Under the pieces are notes generated by a model. That model did not search any database and was not told the DNA's origin. It was given only the letters and a program-made list of their open reading frames with translations. From an uncultured bacterium (lineage in GTDB: Bacteria; UBP6; UBA1177): a stretch of DNA of 43,393 bases. The stretch's first letter is position 1. Every line of letters starts with the position of its first letter. The stretch is from NCBI GenBank assembly GCA_905233945.1, contig CAJOFY010000026.1, positions 1 through 43,393 on the forward strand, in the 5' to 3' direction. Shown here one piece after another: positions 6,282 through 14,310 of the stretch. Both the position numbers and the translations under genes were made by a program.

Positions 6282-8959
6282 CACAGCTTGAAAAAGGGCT
6301 TGCCGGTGAGAATTATGTCGAACTCCGCCTCCGTCTTGGAGACTACTATTTCTCGGAAAACGACCTCAAAAAGGCCGAAATGCACTATCTTGAGGGCAAA
6401 AAATTCCCGGACAGCAACTTTTACGACCAGATACTCTACAAACTGGCGTGGACATACTACAGACAGATCCGTCTTGAGGATGCAGTCAAGACTTTTACGC
6501 AGCTTCTTTTCTATTCCGACGACATGAAAGCCCGCGGCATTGACAAAGGGCAGAACCTGAGGAAAGAGGCGATCCAGTATATCGCTATCAGCTTTGCCGA
6601 CGATGATTGGGGCAGTGCCGACAAGGCGATAAAATACTTCTCGGGAATCAAGGCTGAATCGTTCGAAATCGACGTTTTCGAGCAGCTTGGAGGATACTTC
6701 GATGAAAACAACAAATACGCGGAAGCCGAAAAGGTTTACCGTTACATAATCGGGCGTTATCCTTACTATGAAAATACGCCGATGCTTCACAATTCGCTTA
6801 TTCAGCTCTGCAACAAGGCGCGTGAGTTCGACAAGGCTGCCGCCGAAACCGAGATTTTTGCGGCGAAATACAACTCTTCGAGCGAATGGGCGCGCATCAA
6901 CCGCGGAAACCCGGCTGCAGTCCGTGCCGCTGCCGAGCTTGCAAAGATTGCGCTTCTTGACACTGCGGTTTTCCATCACAAACAGGCTCAGGTGCTTAAA
7001 GAAAACGGCGATAAGGACGGAGCTGCCGCGGAATACCGAAAGGCTGCCGATTTCTATGCGGCATATCTCAAGGATTTCCCGTATACTTCGGAAACTTACG
7101 ACATAACCTACAGTTTGGCCGACGCTTTGTTCTATGCCGGCGACATCAAGTCTGCGGTTGTATTCTACGAGCGTGTCAGAGACGACAAGAATCAGGATAA
7201 ATACAGAGACGATGCGGCGTTCCAGGTGTTTTTCTGCTACAACAGCATCTGGGAAAATTCCGACGAAAAGAATATTCCGGCAGCGGAAAAAGTCGGGAAA
7301 CCGCTCAGCGAGCTTGAGCAGAAACTTGTTTTTTCGAGCGACGCCTACCTTAAACTTGCGAAAGAGGTCGAGGACAAGCCGGTTGTCGCATACAACGTAG
7401 CGAGAATCTACTACGACCACGATCTTTACAGCGATGCCGAACCGCGCTATCTCCGGATCATAAGCGAATTTCCGGAGACTCAGCCGGCTGTCATGGCATC
7501 GAAAGACATAATCGCATATTACACGGCTAAGAAAGACTGGGTCAACGTTGCAAAATGGTCGAAAGTCTTTGCGGAAAGATTCGCGTCGAAGGCAAAAGCC
7601 GACAAAAAATCGAAAGACGAGTTTGCGACTTACCGTGCCGGCGCTCTTTTCAAGCATGCTCAGCAGCTTGAGGAGGAGGGCAAGCATGTCGAGGCTGCCG
7701 AGGAATATCTGAGAATGGTTGAGGAGAATCCGGGCAACAAAGATGCGGACAAGGCTATGTACAACGCGGCTGTCAACTATTCGAGAGCGACGATGTTTGA
7801 ATCGGCACTGCGTCTGCACGAAAGAATTTACACCGAATATCCGAATTCGGAACTTGCACCGCAGTCGCTCTACCTGGTTGCATACAACGCAGAGATGAGC
7901 TACGACCACGAAAAGGCGGTCAATGCTTACAAACAGCTTTACGACAAATATCCGAACTACAAGGAGAAATCGAACGCTGTCTTCAACGCGGCATTCCTTC
8001 TTGAAAAACTTCAGAAATACAAAGACGCTGCGAGATACTACAGGCTTTACTACACCGAGGAGAAGTCCAAACCCGAAGGCAAGGAAGCTCTTTACGATGT
8101 CGGCAGGATGTATCAGAAGGCTGAGGACTGGAAAGAGGCTATCAAAAATTACGAAAGCTTCATTTCTACTTTCGAAAATGATCTTTCCGTAACTCATCTT
8201 GTGGCGAGAGCACGTTACCAGATTGCGAAAATATACGAGGAAAAGCTGAACAACAAGAAGATGGCGAAGGCTTCCTACGAGAAGATTCTTTCCTACATTG
8301 CTGCAAAGAAGGTTACGACGGACGAGTCGATGCTTTATGCCGCAGAGGCGAAGTTCAAACTTCTCGAGGACGATTTTGACGCTTATCTGAAGATAAAGAT
8401 TCTCGGCAAGAACGACAAGCAGCTCGAGGAAAACCTCAAGAAAAAACTCGCAGCAATGAAGGCTCTCGAAGGAAAATACAATGAAGTTCTGAAATTCCAG
8501 GTCTACGAGTGGATGATGGCCGGAATGTACCGCATAGGTTTCCTTTACCAGAGTTTCTCCGATGCTCTGTTCGACGCTGAGCCGCCGGCAGGACTCAGCG
8601 AGGAAGAGGAAGAAATTTACGCCGACATGCTCAAACAGCAGGCAGAACCTATCGAAGAACAGGCTGTAACCTACTATTCAAAGGCTTTGGAAAAAGCCCG
8701 CGAGCTCAAGGTTTTCAACAAGTGGACGCAGCTTATAACCGAAAAACTCGCGGTTATGCGCCCGGCGGAATACAAAGTCGGCAAAACACCGATATTTGCC
8801 GAGGAAAATGCGGTCGATTCGGGTTTCGCACCGGTTGTCTCGCTTGATAAGGCTGAAAAGAAAGTTTACAAAAAGGCTGGACTCGGAGCTGCCGCAGAAG
8901 GAACTTCAGAGCAGAAGAATGAAACGCCTAAAGAGGTGAATGATGAAAAAGCTGAATAA
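6221..8959 (+). CDS. Large TPR scaffold, C-terminal fragment (frameshifted)
   Basis: This is the main body of the split TPR protein, about 912 residues. Good TPR-like sequence already starts at LLGYCYSESGQGDKAVQVW, well before the first in-frame ATG at 6380, which shows that the ATG is not a true start. At least a dozen helix pairs follow (YNVARIYYDHDLYSDAEPRY, LYLVAYNAEMSYDHEKAVNAY, ALYDVGRMYQKAEDWKEAIKNY), then a Lys/Glu-rich tail. No catalytic motif is visible. It overlaps the start of the TPR lipoprotein gene by about 20 bases. The long open frame on the opposite strand (6245-8197) is a codon-usage shadow. Confidence 0.85.
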   Translation: MLGYCYSESGQGDKAVQVWLTQLEKGLAGENYVELRLRLGDYYFSENDLKKAEMHYLEGKKFPDSNFYDQILYKLAWTYYRQIRLEDAVKTFTQLLFYSDDMKARGIDKGQNLRKEAIQYIAISFADDDWGSADKAIKYFSGIKAESFEIDVFEQLGGYFDENNKYAEAEKVYRYIIGRYPYYENTPMLHNSLIQLCNKAREFDKAAAETEIFAAKYNSSSEWARINRGNPAAVRAAAELAKIALLDTAVFHHKQAQVLKENGDKDGAAAEYRKAADFYAAYLKDFPYTSETYDITYSLADALFYAGDIKSAVVFYERVRDDKNQDKYRDDAAFQVFFCYNSIWENSDEKNIPAAEKVGKPLSELEQKLVFSSDAYLKLAKEVEDKPVVAYNVARIYYDHDLYSDAEPRYLRIISEFPETQPAVMASKDIIAYYTAKKDWVNVAKWSKVFAERFASKAKADKKSKDEFATYRAGALFKHAQQLEEEGKHVEAAEEYLRMVEENPGNKDADKAMYNAAVNYSRATMFESALRLHERIYTEYPNSELAPQSLYLVAYNAEMSYDHEKAVNAYKQLYDKYPNYKEKSNAVFNAAFLLEKLQKYKDAARYYRLYYTEEKSKPEGKEALYDVGRMYQKAEDWKEAIKNYESFISTFENDLSVTHLVARARYQIAKIYEEKLNNKKMAKASYEKILSYIAAKKVTTDESMLYAAEAKFKLLEDDFDAYLKIKILGKNDKQLEENLKKKLAAMKALEGKYNEVLKFQVYEWMMAGMYRIGFLYQSFSDALFDAEPPAGLSEEEEEIYADMLKQQAEPIEEQAVTYYSKALEKARELKVFNKWTQLITEKLAVMRPAEYKVGKTPIFAEENAVDSGFAPVVSLDKAEKKVYKKAGLGAAAEGTSEQKNETPKEVNDEKAE

Positions 8960-10598
8960 AATTTTCATATTACTGGCACTTTTCTCTTTTGTTTCATGCG
9001 GAACGGCTTCCACGGCTTCTTCTTCTGATTCGGAAAAGCCTGAAGGAAGTTCCGGAAAAGTTCAGAACGAGGAGACTGGAACGGCATCCGAAAGCGCAGG
9101 GGCAAAGCAGGCGGCTTTGTCAGAAGGTGCGGCTGAAAGTGCTGCAGCAGCTGAATCAGCGCAGCAACAAGACCCGAATTACGAAGGCGGCAAATATGTC
9201 GGACCGGCTGCGGCTGATTTCGACGAAGGACTTCGTGCATACTCGGACGGCGGCTGTGAAAAGGCGGTCAAATTCTGGCAGTCGGCTTTCGGAAAGGATC
9301 AGAAAAACGCTGCAATTGCTTTTAATGTGGCAGTATGTTTCGAGCGCATGAAAAACCGTGACGAGGCGGCTGCGTGGTATGAAAAGGCTTATCTTGCCGA
9401 CAACGCGTTCACAAAACCGCTTTACAATCTGGCTCTGCTTTATATGCCGAACCAGATTAAGGAAAAGGAGCAGTCGCTCATTCAGCTTGCCGATAAAAAT
9501 GCTGATGTGGTCGAGAAATACAACTTCATCGCATGGCTCAATCTCCAGCTTGGACGCTCGGAAGAGGCTGAAAAGTACGCAAAGATGGTTCTGAAGGAGG
9601 ACGAACAGAATTCTGATGCTGTCATTTCGCTTGCGACTTCATATTTTAACAAAAAGATGTACGAACTTGCCGAATCGGCTCTCGAAACGGCTGAAAAGTG
9701 GGATCCGGACAATTTCAGACTTCAGAGGCTTTACGGTTTTCTGCTTTATAAAACAGGCGATTCAAAAGGAGCGACAACTCACCTTATGAAATCGGTGAAG
9801 GTCAATCCTGATCAGCCGGAAGTAAGGAATATTCTTGCTGTTCTGGCGATGAAAATCGAGGATTACTCGACGGCGAAGGAGCAGCTTGAAGCGGCTTTGA
9901 AAATCAAGGATGATTTCTGGACGGCAAAGCTGAATCTGGCTCTGGCTTACAAAGGTCTTGAAGATTACAAAAATGCCGCGGTTCTGCTTGACGAGCTCGA
10001 GGCCCGCAGTGATCTGACGGTTTCCCTGAGAGAGAGCGTAATTTTCAATAAGGCTCTTCTTCATCTCGATGCAGATGTCGCAGGCGACAAAAATCCTGCC
10101 CGTTTCGATACTGCGGTTAAATATTTTAATGAATATCTGAAGATGATTGCGAAAAGCAAGAACTTCAAGGAGCAGAAGGCGCTGGTTGACGGCTACATAA
10201 AAGAAGCGAACACAGAAAAGAAGAAACTTGAGTTCGCGCTTGCTGCAAAGGCAAAGGCCGAGAAACGGAAACAGGCGCAGGAAGCCGAGGCGAAGCTCTT
10301 CCAGCAGAACAAGGAAGCGGCGTTCAAAAAGGCTGAAGAGACAAACACTGCGGAAGCCTGGAGCAAGTATCTCGAGGAATTTCCGGTTGTAGACGGCAAC
10401 GATTCGCTCAGTCTTGCTGCGAAAGCGAAACTCGACGAGTTGACAAAACCTAAGGAAGAACCTGCAGGACAGAGTGCGGAACAGCCGGTTGAGAAAACTC
10501 CGGAGCAGCCTGCCGCGCAGTCCGAGGAAAACAATACACAACAGAAACCATCTGATACGATCGGCGGCAACGAAGGCAATACTGATGCAAAACAATAA
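8940..10598 (+). CDS. TPR-repeat lipoprotein
   Basis: 552 residues starting at ATG 8940 or the adjacent ATG 8943, preceded by AAGAGGTG. The N-terminus is a lipoprotein signal (KIFILLALFSFVSCG) with the lipobox Cys at about residue 20, followed by a disordered Ser/Ala/Glu linker to about 75. Several TPRs follow (about 80-380, for example NAAIAFNVAVCFERMKNRDEAAAWYEKAYL), then an Ala/Lys/Glu helix and a Pro/Glu/Gln-rich tail. A TPR lipoprotein beside TolQ/TolR-like genes recalls AglT and the GltE-class proteins of M. xanthus motility. The neighbours support a shared complex; a one-to-one assignment is not possible from sequence alone. Confidence 0.82.
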   Translation: MMKKLNKIFILLALFSFVSCGTASTASSSDSEKPEGSSGKVQNEETGTASESAGAKQAALSEGAAESAAAAESAQQQDPNYEGGKYVGPAAADFDEGLRAYSDGGCEKAVKFWQSAFGKDQKNAAIAFNVAVCFERMKNRDEAAAWYEKAYLADNAFTKPLYNLALLYMPNQIKEKEQSLIQLADKNADVVEKYNFIAWLNLQLGRSEEAEKYAKMVLKEDEQNSDAVISLATSYFNKKMYELAESALETAEKWDPDNFRLQRLYGFLLYKTGDSKGATTHLMKSVKVNPDQPEVRNILAVLAMKIEDYSTAKEQLEAALKIKDDFWTAKLNLALAYKGLEDYKNAAVLLDELEARSDLTVSLRESVIFNKALLHLDADVAGDKNPARFDTAVKYFNEYLKMIAKSKNFKEQKALVDGYIKEANTEKKKLEFALAAKAKAEKRKQAQEAEAKLFQQNKEAAFKKAEETNTAEAWSKYLEEFPVVDGNDSLSLAAKAKLDELTKPKEEPAGQSAEQPVEKTPEQPAAQSEENNTQQKPSDTIGGNEGNTDAKQ

Positions 10599-10668
10599 AA
10601 AATGATGACTGAAAATCTTAATAAAAAAGATTGGTTGCAAGTTTTTTGCGGTGCTTTTGCCAAAAAAT

Positions 10669-10697
10669 TTGCTTTAAAAAATTTGTTTGTATATATT
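10669..10697 (+). promoter_or_regulatory. Likely sigma70-type promoter of the TolQ/TolR motor operon
   Basis: TTGCTT (10669-10674), a 17-bp spacer and TATATT (10692-10697) sit in an A/T-rich gap (10599-10733) between the TPR lipoprotein gene and the 72-residue exported protein. The position is right for separate expression of the motor genes. The first 44 codons of a longer open frame from 10602 run through it and are not believed to be coding. Confidence 0.55.
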
Positions 10698-10733
10698 CGC
10701 GGCAACTTTGTTCTTGTAAAGGGTAAATTTGTG

Positions 10734-10952
10734 ATGCTTTTTGTTTTTGCGCTTATTGCTTCATTACTTTTTTCGTTTAATGTTGAAGCGAAAACCATTG
10801 TTATAGAAGAGATTCAGATTGAAGGAACCATACAGAAACCCGAAGTTATGACGTTTTTGTCAAGGGCAAAGTTCTCGTACCGTTCTTTGGATCTGGATGT
10901 AAGTTTTTTGGAAGAGGTGGAGAAAGCCGTCGGTGTAGACGATGCTTTCTAG
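10734..10952 (+). CDS. Small exported protein preceding the TolQ-like gene
   Basis: 72 residues from ATG 10734 (a GTG sits directly before it), with AAAGGG about ten bases upstream. A signal peptide (LFVFALIASLLFSFNVEA) is followed by a mature part of only about 50 residues: TIVIEEIQIEGTIQKPEV then a helix ending VGVDDAF. A longer upstream reading from 10602 would bury the signal peptide and is rejected. The mature part resembles a short conserved protein I recall near TolQ/TolR-like genes in myxobacteria (IEGxIQKP pattern), but the function is unknown. It ends 33 bases before the TolQ-like start, so it is probably co-transcribed and may be an accessory subunit of the motor. Confidence 0.68.
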   Translation: MLFVFALIASLLFSFNVEAKTIVIEEIQIEGTIQKPEVMTFLSRAKFSYRSLDLDVSFLEEVEKAVGVDDAF

Positions 10953-10985
10953 TATATTATTTTCATTTTTTTAGGAGGATCTACT

Positions 10986-11627
10986 ATGATTACTTGGTTT
11001 GCTGAGTTTTATCGTTCAGGTGGAACGTTCATGCACTTCATCGCTGTTTGCGGTCTTTACGTTCTCGGTGTTGCAATTTACAAATGCATTTTCCTGCTTG
11101 TAAAATTCAACACAAACGGCGCAAATTTGATGAAACAGATTCAGAAACTTGTTATGGCAAACAATGTTGACAAAGCTATCAAACTTTGCGACGCAGCAGG
11201 CGATGCAGCACTTGCAAAAGTTATGAAAGCTGGTCTTTCCAGAGCTAACAGAGGCGAGCTTGAAATCCAGAACGCAATGGAAGAAGCTTCTCTTGAAGTT
11301 ACACCGAAAATTTCGAAACTCCTTCCCAGCATGTTCGCTATTTCGAGTACAGCTACCATGTTCGGACTTCTTGGAACGATTTTCGGACTTATCGATGCAT
11401 TCGACGCAGTTGCTCACGCTGCTCCTGAGCAGAAATCGGCAATGCTTGCAAGCGGTATCGCTATCGCGATGAACACCACTGGCTGGGGTCTTATGATCGC
11501 TATTCCTGGAACGATCATTCACCTTGTTCTTAATGGTCTTGCAGGAAAAATACTCAACGACCTTGATCTTTACTCTGTAAAACTTTCCAACCTGCTTGTT
11601 AACAGAGAAAAAGGAACGGCTGAATAG
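10986..11627 (+). CDS. MotA/TolQ/ExbB proton-channel protein (AglR-like)
   Basis: 213 residues with a strong AGGAGG site upstream. Three transmembrane helices are visible: about 15-38, 112-137 and 155-183. The family signature spans helices 2 and 3 (SSTATMFGLLGTIFGLIDAF and SGIAIAMNTTGWGLMIAIP), as in TolQ, ExbB and MotA. These proteins form the proton-driven stator pentamer in the inner membrane with TolR/ExbD partners. Immediate linkage to two ExbD genes and then a TonB-like protein mirrors the aglR-aglQ-aglS gliding motor of M. xanthus. TolQ of a Tol-Pal system is the alternative, but no TolA, TolB or Pal is nearby. Confidence 0.93.
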   Translation: MITWFAEFYRSGGTFMHFIAVCGLYVLGVAIYKCIFLLVKFNTNGANLMKQIQKLVMANNVDKAIKLCDAAGDAALAKVMKAGLSRANRGELEIQNAMEEASLEVTPKISKLLPSMFAISSTATMFGLLGTIFGLIDAFDAVAHAAPEQKSAMLASGIAIAMNTTGWGLMIAIPGTIIHLVLNGLAGKILNDLDLYSVKLSNLLVNREKGTAE

Positions 11628-11659
11628 TAGTAAACAGACACGATTTGGAGGAATAAAAA

Positions 11660-11893
11660 ATGGGTAAGAGACGTTCAGAAGGATCCACTCAGGATCTCGA
11701 CATGACGGCTGCAATGAACCTCATTCTTATTCTTATACCGTTGTTGTTGACCTCAATGGAGTCTGTAAAAATAGCCGTTGTCAACGTTGCTACACCGCAG
11801 ATCGGTCCTTCTTCCGAGGCAAATCCGCCGGCAGACAGACCGGATGATAAACCTCTTAAACTGACAGTTGCTTGTAAGAGATCAGGTTATTGA
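11660..11893 (+). CDS. ExbD/TolR-like protein 1, N-terminal fragment (frameshifted)
   Basis: Begins at ATG 11660 after GGAGG. It carries the single transmembrane helix of an ExbD/TolR protein (MNLILILIPLLL, about residues 19-32) and the start of the periplasmic domain (PLKLTVA), then runs off frame to a TGA at 11891-11893. The rest continues in the +1 frame. An extra T in GCTTGTA near 11872 would explain it: without it, LTVA continues as VRDQVIENKDDP. At the membrane position where TolR/ExbD proteins carry the proton-binding Asp, this copy has Asn20, while its neighbour has Asp55. Confidence 0.85.
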   Translation: MGKRRSEGSTQDLDMTAAMNLILILIPLLLTSMESVKIAVVNVATPQIGPSSEANPPADRPDDKPLKLTVACKRSGY

Positions 11894-12182
11894 AAACAAA
11901 GACGATCCGTTGGGTCCGACAATTCTTAAAATTGACGGACAAGAAGAAGATGCGGCAGGCAATATGGTCGACGCGAAAGTTTATGATATTGATAAACTTG
12001 TTGAGATCATTTCGGATTTGAAAGATGAAAATCCGGCCGAAGAAAACATTATCATCACCGCAGAACCAAACACTAAGTACAAGTACATTATGAAGATAAT
12101 GGACGCTACCCGCGAGAAAAAGGAAGGCGAAAAGAAGAAAACTCTTTTCCCGAACGTTGTACTTAGCGCAGGTATAGCATAA
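11874..12182 (+). CDS. ExbD/TolR-like protein 1, C-terminal fragment (frameshifted)
   Basis: This is the periplasmic domain of the first ExbD/TolR-like protein, from about VRDQVIENKDDPLGP to the TAA at 12182. It has the late-ExbD pattern DIDKLVEIISDLK and ENIIITAEPNTKYKYIMKIMDATRE (strand, then helix) seen in this family. No credible ribosome site precedes the in-frame TTG at 11868, so it is not a separate gene. Joined to the upstream fragment it gives a protein of about 173 residues, normal for ExbD. The next gene begins ten bases after the stop. Confidence 0.82.
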   Translation, partial: VRDQVIENKDDPLGPTILKIDGQEEDAAGNMVDAKVYDIDKLVEIISDLKDENPAEENIIITAEPNTKYKYIMKIMDATREKKEGEKKKTLFPNVVLSAGIA

Positions 12183-12192
12183 GGAGGGTATT

Positions 12193-12798
12193 ATGGGAGA
12201 AGAAAACAGACCCGTTATGGCTGTAAAAAAAGCAAACGAAACTTATGAATACCTTCCAGAAAATTATGAAGAAGAAATCCTGATGAGCAGGAGAAAATCT
12301 AAAACAGGAAGAGAAAGCGCCGGTGGTCAGAAATTAAACATCAACTCGTTGATGGATATTCTTACAATCATGCTCGTTTTCCTGCTTAAGAGTTATGCGA
12401 CAGATCCTATCAATATTACTCCCGGACCGGACTTGGACATCCCTAAGTCAACTTCATTGTTGCAGCCTGCAGCAACTGTTACAATTACGGTTGCCAAGTC
12501 TTCAATCGTTGTTGATAACGAGCCTGTTTCGGTTGTAAAAGACGGTAAAGTTGAAGCTTCACAGAAACGCGGCGGCGAAGACGCTTATTTCATCATTCCG
12601 TTGAATAAGGCGCTTGTCGAGGCTGTTGAAAAGAAAAGAAGACTTGAAGCTATCAACCCGACCGTTAAGTTTGACGGTGTCGCTACAATCGTTATGGATA
12701 AGGAAACTCCGTATCGTTTGTTGACAGAAGTTATGTATACAGCTGGTCAGGCGGAATTCTCGAACTTTAAGTTCGCTACGATTTCTGCTGCCGGTTAG
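12193..12798 (+). CDS. ExbD/TolR-like protein 2
   Basis: 201 residues with AGGAGGG just before the ATG. After a 45-residue cytoplasmic stretch comes LNINSLMDILTIMLVFLLKSY, with the conserved proton-carrying Asp at residue 55 in the single membrane helix. The periplasmic domain follows, with VTITVAKSSIVVDNEPV and a closing VMYTAGQAEFSNFKFATISAA, the standard ExbD/TolR fold. It should pair with the TolQ-like pentamer and the first ExbD-like protein. A strong terminator follows directly, so the motor transcript ends here. Confidence 0.92.
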   Translation: MGEENRPVMAVKKANETYEYLPENYEEEILMSRRKSKTGRESAGGQKLNINSLMDILTIMLVFLLKSYATDPINITPGPDLDIPKSTSLLQPAATVTITVAKSSIVVDNEPVSVVKDGKVEASQKRGGEDAYFIIPLNKALVEAVEKKRRLEAINPTVKFDGVATIVMDKETPYRLLTEVMYTAGQAEFSNFKFATISAAG

Positions 12799-12808
12799 TA
12801 TTGTTTAT

Positions 12809-12844
12809 GTGGCCGGCATTAAGTTGCCGGTCACTTGTTTTTTT
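12809..12844 (+). terminator. Strong rho-independent terminator after the motor operon
   Basis: A 10-bp stem GTGGCCGGCA / TGCCGGTCAC (12809-12818 and 12825-12834, one G-U pair) closes a six-base loop and is followed by TTGTTTTTTT. It separates the TolQ/TolR genes from the second AgmX-type gene. Confidence 0.9.
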
Positions 12845-12876
12845 GAAAGATTATTATTGCATTTTATGAGGTTGTT

Positions 12877-14280
12877 ATGCCCCAGGGAATATCAGAAAAG
12901 GTATTAAGGGTCGGCGTTATACAAAATGGAAGAATACTTGATGAGCAGGTGTTCAGAAAAGCTGAGACTGTTTTTATAGGTGATTCTGAAAAAGCGCATT
13001 TTGTTGTGCCTTCATCTTTTTTGTCCGGCAAGTTCCCGATGTTTTATTGCAGGTCAGGACACTATGAGCTTGTTCTCACCGAAAAGATGTCCGGTAAGAT
13101 TTTTGTGAAAGGTGAAGCCAAGGATGTTGAAGATTTAATCAAAAGCGGCACTTTGAAAAGACGCGGCGATGATTATGTTCTCTCCATTTCCGAGGACTAT
13201 CACGGTAAAATTCTTATCGGGAATGCAATAGTACTGTTTCAATTTGTAGTTCCTTCGCCGAAACCTCCGAAATTGAGACTGCCCAAGTCGATCAAAGGGT
13301 CATGGACGCAGTATGTCGACTGGCCTTTTGTTTCGATAGAACTGGTTATTTTGATTTTCGGTTACTTCTTTTTTGCTGTTTATCTTATGAGTGTTCCGAA
13401 GCCGGAACCTACTGAACTTGTTGATGTCCCGAACCGTTTCGCAAAACTTATTGCTCCTGAACTTGATGATGCAAAGGATGAAGTTATAGAGGAAAAGGAG
13501 ATCGAAGATAAGACTCCGAAAGAAGAGAAAGAAGTAGATCCTAATGCTACTGCAACCGCGACAAAAACAGCTAAAAAGGTTGCAGAACAGCCTCAGGAAG
13601 CTGCTCCGAAGAAAGCTGAAAAGCCGAGAGATGCTTCAACAATTCAGCGCGCGGAAGCAGCCCGCCAGGCAGAGATGCAGAAAAAGGTCGCAGGTTTGGG
13701 TCTTTTGAAGATGATCGGTTCGGTCGGTGAGGGCGGAACAGGCGGTGTTATCGCTGATGTTCTCGGTGACGGCGGCAAAGACAGAGATATAGACTCGGCT
13801 CTTTCCGGTGTAAAACAGATCGGTGTTGCTACAAGTTCTTCGCAGCGCAGCAGAAAAGGTGATGCCGGAGCGGTCGAGACTGCCAAAATTGATGATTTGA
13901 AAGTCGAAAAGTCAGAGGGAGCTGTCGCTGTTAAAGGGAGAGCCGAAAAAGCGGTTGTCGGAAAAGCGACAGTAGGCAAGACGGAAGTTGACGGCGAAGT
14001 CGATGCTGCAAGTGTTGCCAAAACTATCAAAGGCAGCAGCGCAGCTGTAAAACGCTGCTATGACAAAGCATTGCTGGCTAATCCGACTTTGAAAGGTAAA
14101 ATTTCAGTTACTATTTTTATAAATGAAAAGGGAAGAGTTCAAAATATCGAAATATCTGAAGACACTCTTAAAGACGCGGAAGTTACGAAATGCATAAAAG
14201 GTGTTATTTCCAGGTTACGTTTTCCGAAGCCCGACGGTGGTGTCGCAAGTGTTACTTTCCCGTTCGTGTTCAGCAATTAA
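12877..14280 (+). CDS. AgmX/PglI-type protein with FHA-like N-terminus and TonB-like C-terminus
   Basis: 467 residues. Residues 8-125 are a beta-rich cytoplasmic domain reminiscent of a degenerate FHA fold (KAETVFIGDSEKAHFVVPSS). A transmembrane helix lies at about 150-172, then a charged Lys/Glu/Ala periplasmic linker, a Gly-containing stretch, and the AgmX/PglI C-terminal domain (about 377-467). That domain has the Cys pair in KRCYDKAL and TKCIKGVI and ends VTFPFVFSN. It shares architecture and the juxtamembrane NRFAKLI motif with the truncated protein at the window start. FHA-TM-TonB is the arrangement described for GltG of M. xanthus, which couples the inner-membrane motor to the outer membrane. 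It lies immediately downstream of the TolQ-TolR-TolR genes. Confidence 0.88.
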   Translation: MPQGISEKVLRVGVIQNGRILDEQVFRKAETVFIGDSEKAHFVVPSSFLSGKFPMFYCRSGHYELVLTEKMSGKIFVKGEAKDVEDLIKSGTLKRRGDDYVLSISEDYHGKILIGNAIVLFQFVVPSPKPPKLRLPKSIKGSWTQYVDWPFVSIELVILIFGYFFFAVYLMSVPKPEPTELVDVPNRFAKLIAPELDDAKDEVIEEKEIEDKTPKEEKEVDPNATATATKTAKKVAEQPQEAAPKKAEKPRDASTIQRAEAARQAEMQKKVAGLGLLKMIGSVGEGGTGGVIADVLGDGGKDRDIDSALSGVKQIGVATSSSQRSRKGDAGAVETAKIDDLKVEKSEGAVAVKGRAEKAVVGKATVGKTEVDGEVDAASVAKTIKGSSAAVKRCYDKALLANPTLKGKISVTIFINEKGRVQNIEISEDTLKDAEVTKCIKGVISRLRFPKPDGGVASVTFPFVFSN

Positions 14281-14310
14281 ATTGTGAGATAGGATAGAAA
14301 GAGGTGTAAA

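Noticed and set aside
6245-8197. 650-codon open frame on the - strand
   Set aside because: It lies antisense to the large TPR protein, whose translation is clearly TPR-like. The antisense product is a featureless Phe/Val/Arg-rich sequence caused by codon bias.
10602-10733. 44-codon N-terminal extension of the small exported protein
   Set aside because: It would bury the signal peptide and runs across the promoter-like TTGCTT/TATATT; the ATG at 10734 has a ribosome site.
11868-12182. ExbD C-terminal fragment as a separate gene from TTG 11868
   Set aside because: No ribosome site, begins mid-domain, and lacks the membrane helix every ExbD needs; a frameshift explains it.
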